This document shows positions 63,273 through 64,000 of a stretch of DNA of 64,000 nt, piece after piece. The notes under the pieces are model-generated. The model had not been told where the DNA came from. It searched no databases and saw nothing but the letters and a program-made list of their open reading frames with translations. The first letter of the stretch is position 1. Every line of letters begins with the position of its first letter. Location of the stretch: the NCBI GenBank assembly GCA_030295235.1, contig AP026167.1, forward strand, positions 62,001 to 126,000, given 5' to 3'. The DNA is from Fistulifera solaris (Eukaryota; Bacillariophyta; Bacillariophyceae; Naviculales; Stauroneidaceae). The translations under genes and the position numbers were made by a program.

Positions 63273-64000
63273 GGCTTGTAAAAATTAATGTAAATAAAAT
63301 AACCAGGAAAATGGATCATCACGACGGTTAAGGAACTCATAGAAATCGTGTGCACATAAAGAAAAAAAAAGATCGTGCATCTTTCGGAATGTTCATTCTC
63401 GGAGTCCCAAACATGACTTGACGACATTCTCAAGGATTAAAGCCGGGACATTTTCAAAGTTAAGGACAGACATTTTCTTTGTGTTAATCAATTCTGCTGC
63501 ACATCGAGGCAACTTGCAAAAAAAGCTGCAGAGGAATTGGGACAAATTAAGTGCGTCAACTAGCAATAGTTGCAACAGCGTACTCAGCAGAGGTTCAGCT
63601 AAAAACTTTTTGTGATAAAATGTCAACAAAATTCTCTGCTTAAGACCACATCCGCGAAGACATAAATGGTAAAATCAGAACAAGCAACCGCTGCTGTAAA
63701 AAAGCTATCAAGCTTTTATGGAGAGAATCGATTTAAAGCTTTTGAAGCGTAAATCACAACACATTATGGCGAAACAAGATAATAAATGATGTAAAAATCT
63801 ACAATATTTTGTCGTCCCACTCTCTCGGATCCTTGCTATTTCATTAAGAGCTGCTTTTATTAGCTGAGACAAAAAAATACCTATCTTTACCGACCTGATC
63901 AAGGTAATTTATCATTGAAATTAAACCATATTGTTCCGACTTGATCGTCAATAAAAATTGTTTTGAAAGTAATTTGAGGTTAATGTTGCTGTTGCTTTTT
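63273..64000. other. intergenic, no gene seen
   Basis: AT-rich end of the window without a recognisable gene or RNA. Confidence 0.35.

Overview
The window looks like nuclear DNA of a stramenopile, most likely a pennate diatom. Evidence: short GT-AG introns of 68-158 bp, signal-peptide presequences ending in Phe-containing motifs typical of diatom plastid targeting, a ferrichrome-binding-protein (FBP1)-like gene, and families of leucine-rich-repeat-like proteins that I associate with diatoms. The species call is inference; no search was run.

Layout. 0.5-15.9 kb is a birth-and-death cluster of one paralogous family with an N-terminal IWRDNGT module followed by ribonuclease-inhibitor-like leucine-rich repeats. 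It has two long near-intact members (3764-5299 minus and 10755-12197 minus) and at least six broken, inverted, deleted or fragmentary copies. A small secreted protein and a MORN-repeat protein sit inside it. 17.3-19.9 kb is ordinary housekeeping: a conserved hypothetical, ribosomal protein L26 and an RRM protein. 20.4-37.5 kb is a same-strand cluster of BspA-like (DUF285) repeat proteins: one intact 633-aa gene, four long copies each broken by one lesion, and three remnants. It is interrupted by an FBP1-like siderophore-binding gene. The BspA-like proteins carry a signal peptide, a Cys-rich head, 12-18 repeats of 25 residues and a Cys-rich tail, so they are probably secreted or cell-surface proteins.

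37.7-64 kb is mixed: a DCC thiol-oxidoreductase-like protein, a thioredoxin-fold protein lacking its CxxC, a secreted two-exon protein, an SHPRH-type SNF2/RING helicase, an ICMT-like methyltransferase, a tandemly duplicated PLC-like phosphodiesterase, two tandem two-exon secreted polycationic proteins, a spliced PGAP1 GPI-inositol deacylase, a mini-histone-fold protein and a mitochondrial-carrier-family protein. Two copies of one 267-270 bp terminal-inverted-repeat element, each with a perfect 8-bp target duplication, lie at 41.9 and 61.3 kb. A second, unrelated inverted-repeat element lies at 49.7 kb.

Caution: many otherwise well conserved genes contain one to three single-base frame breaks, several in homopolymers. 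These may be assembly errors rather than biology. I give such genes their full homology span and state where the break lies.
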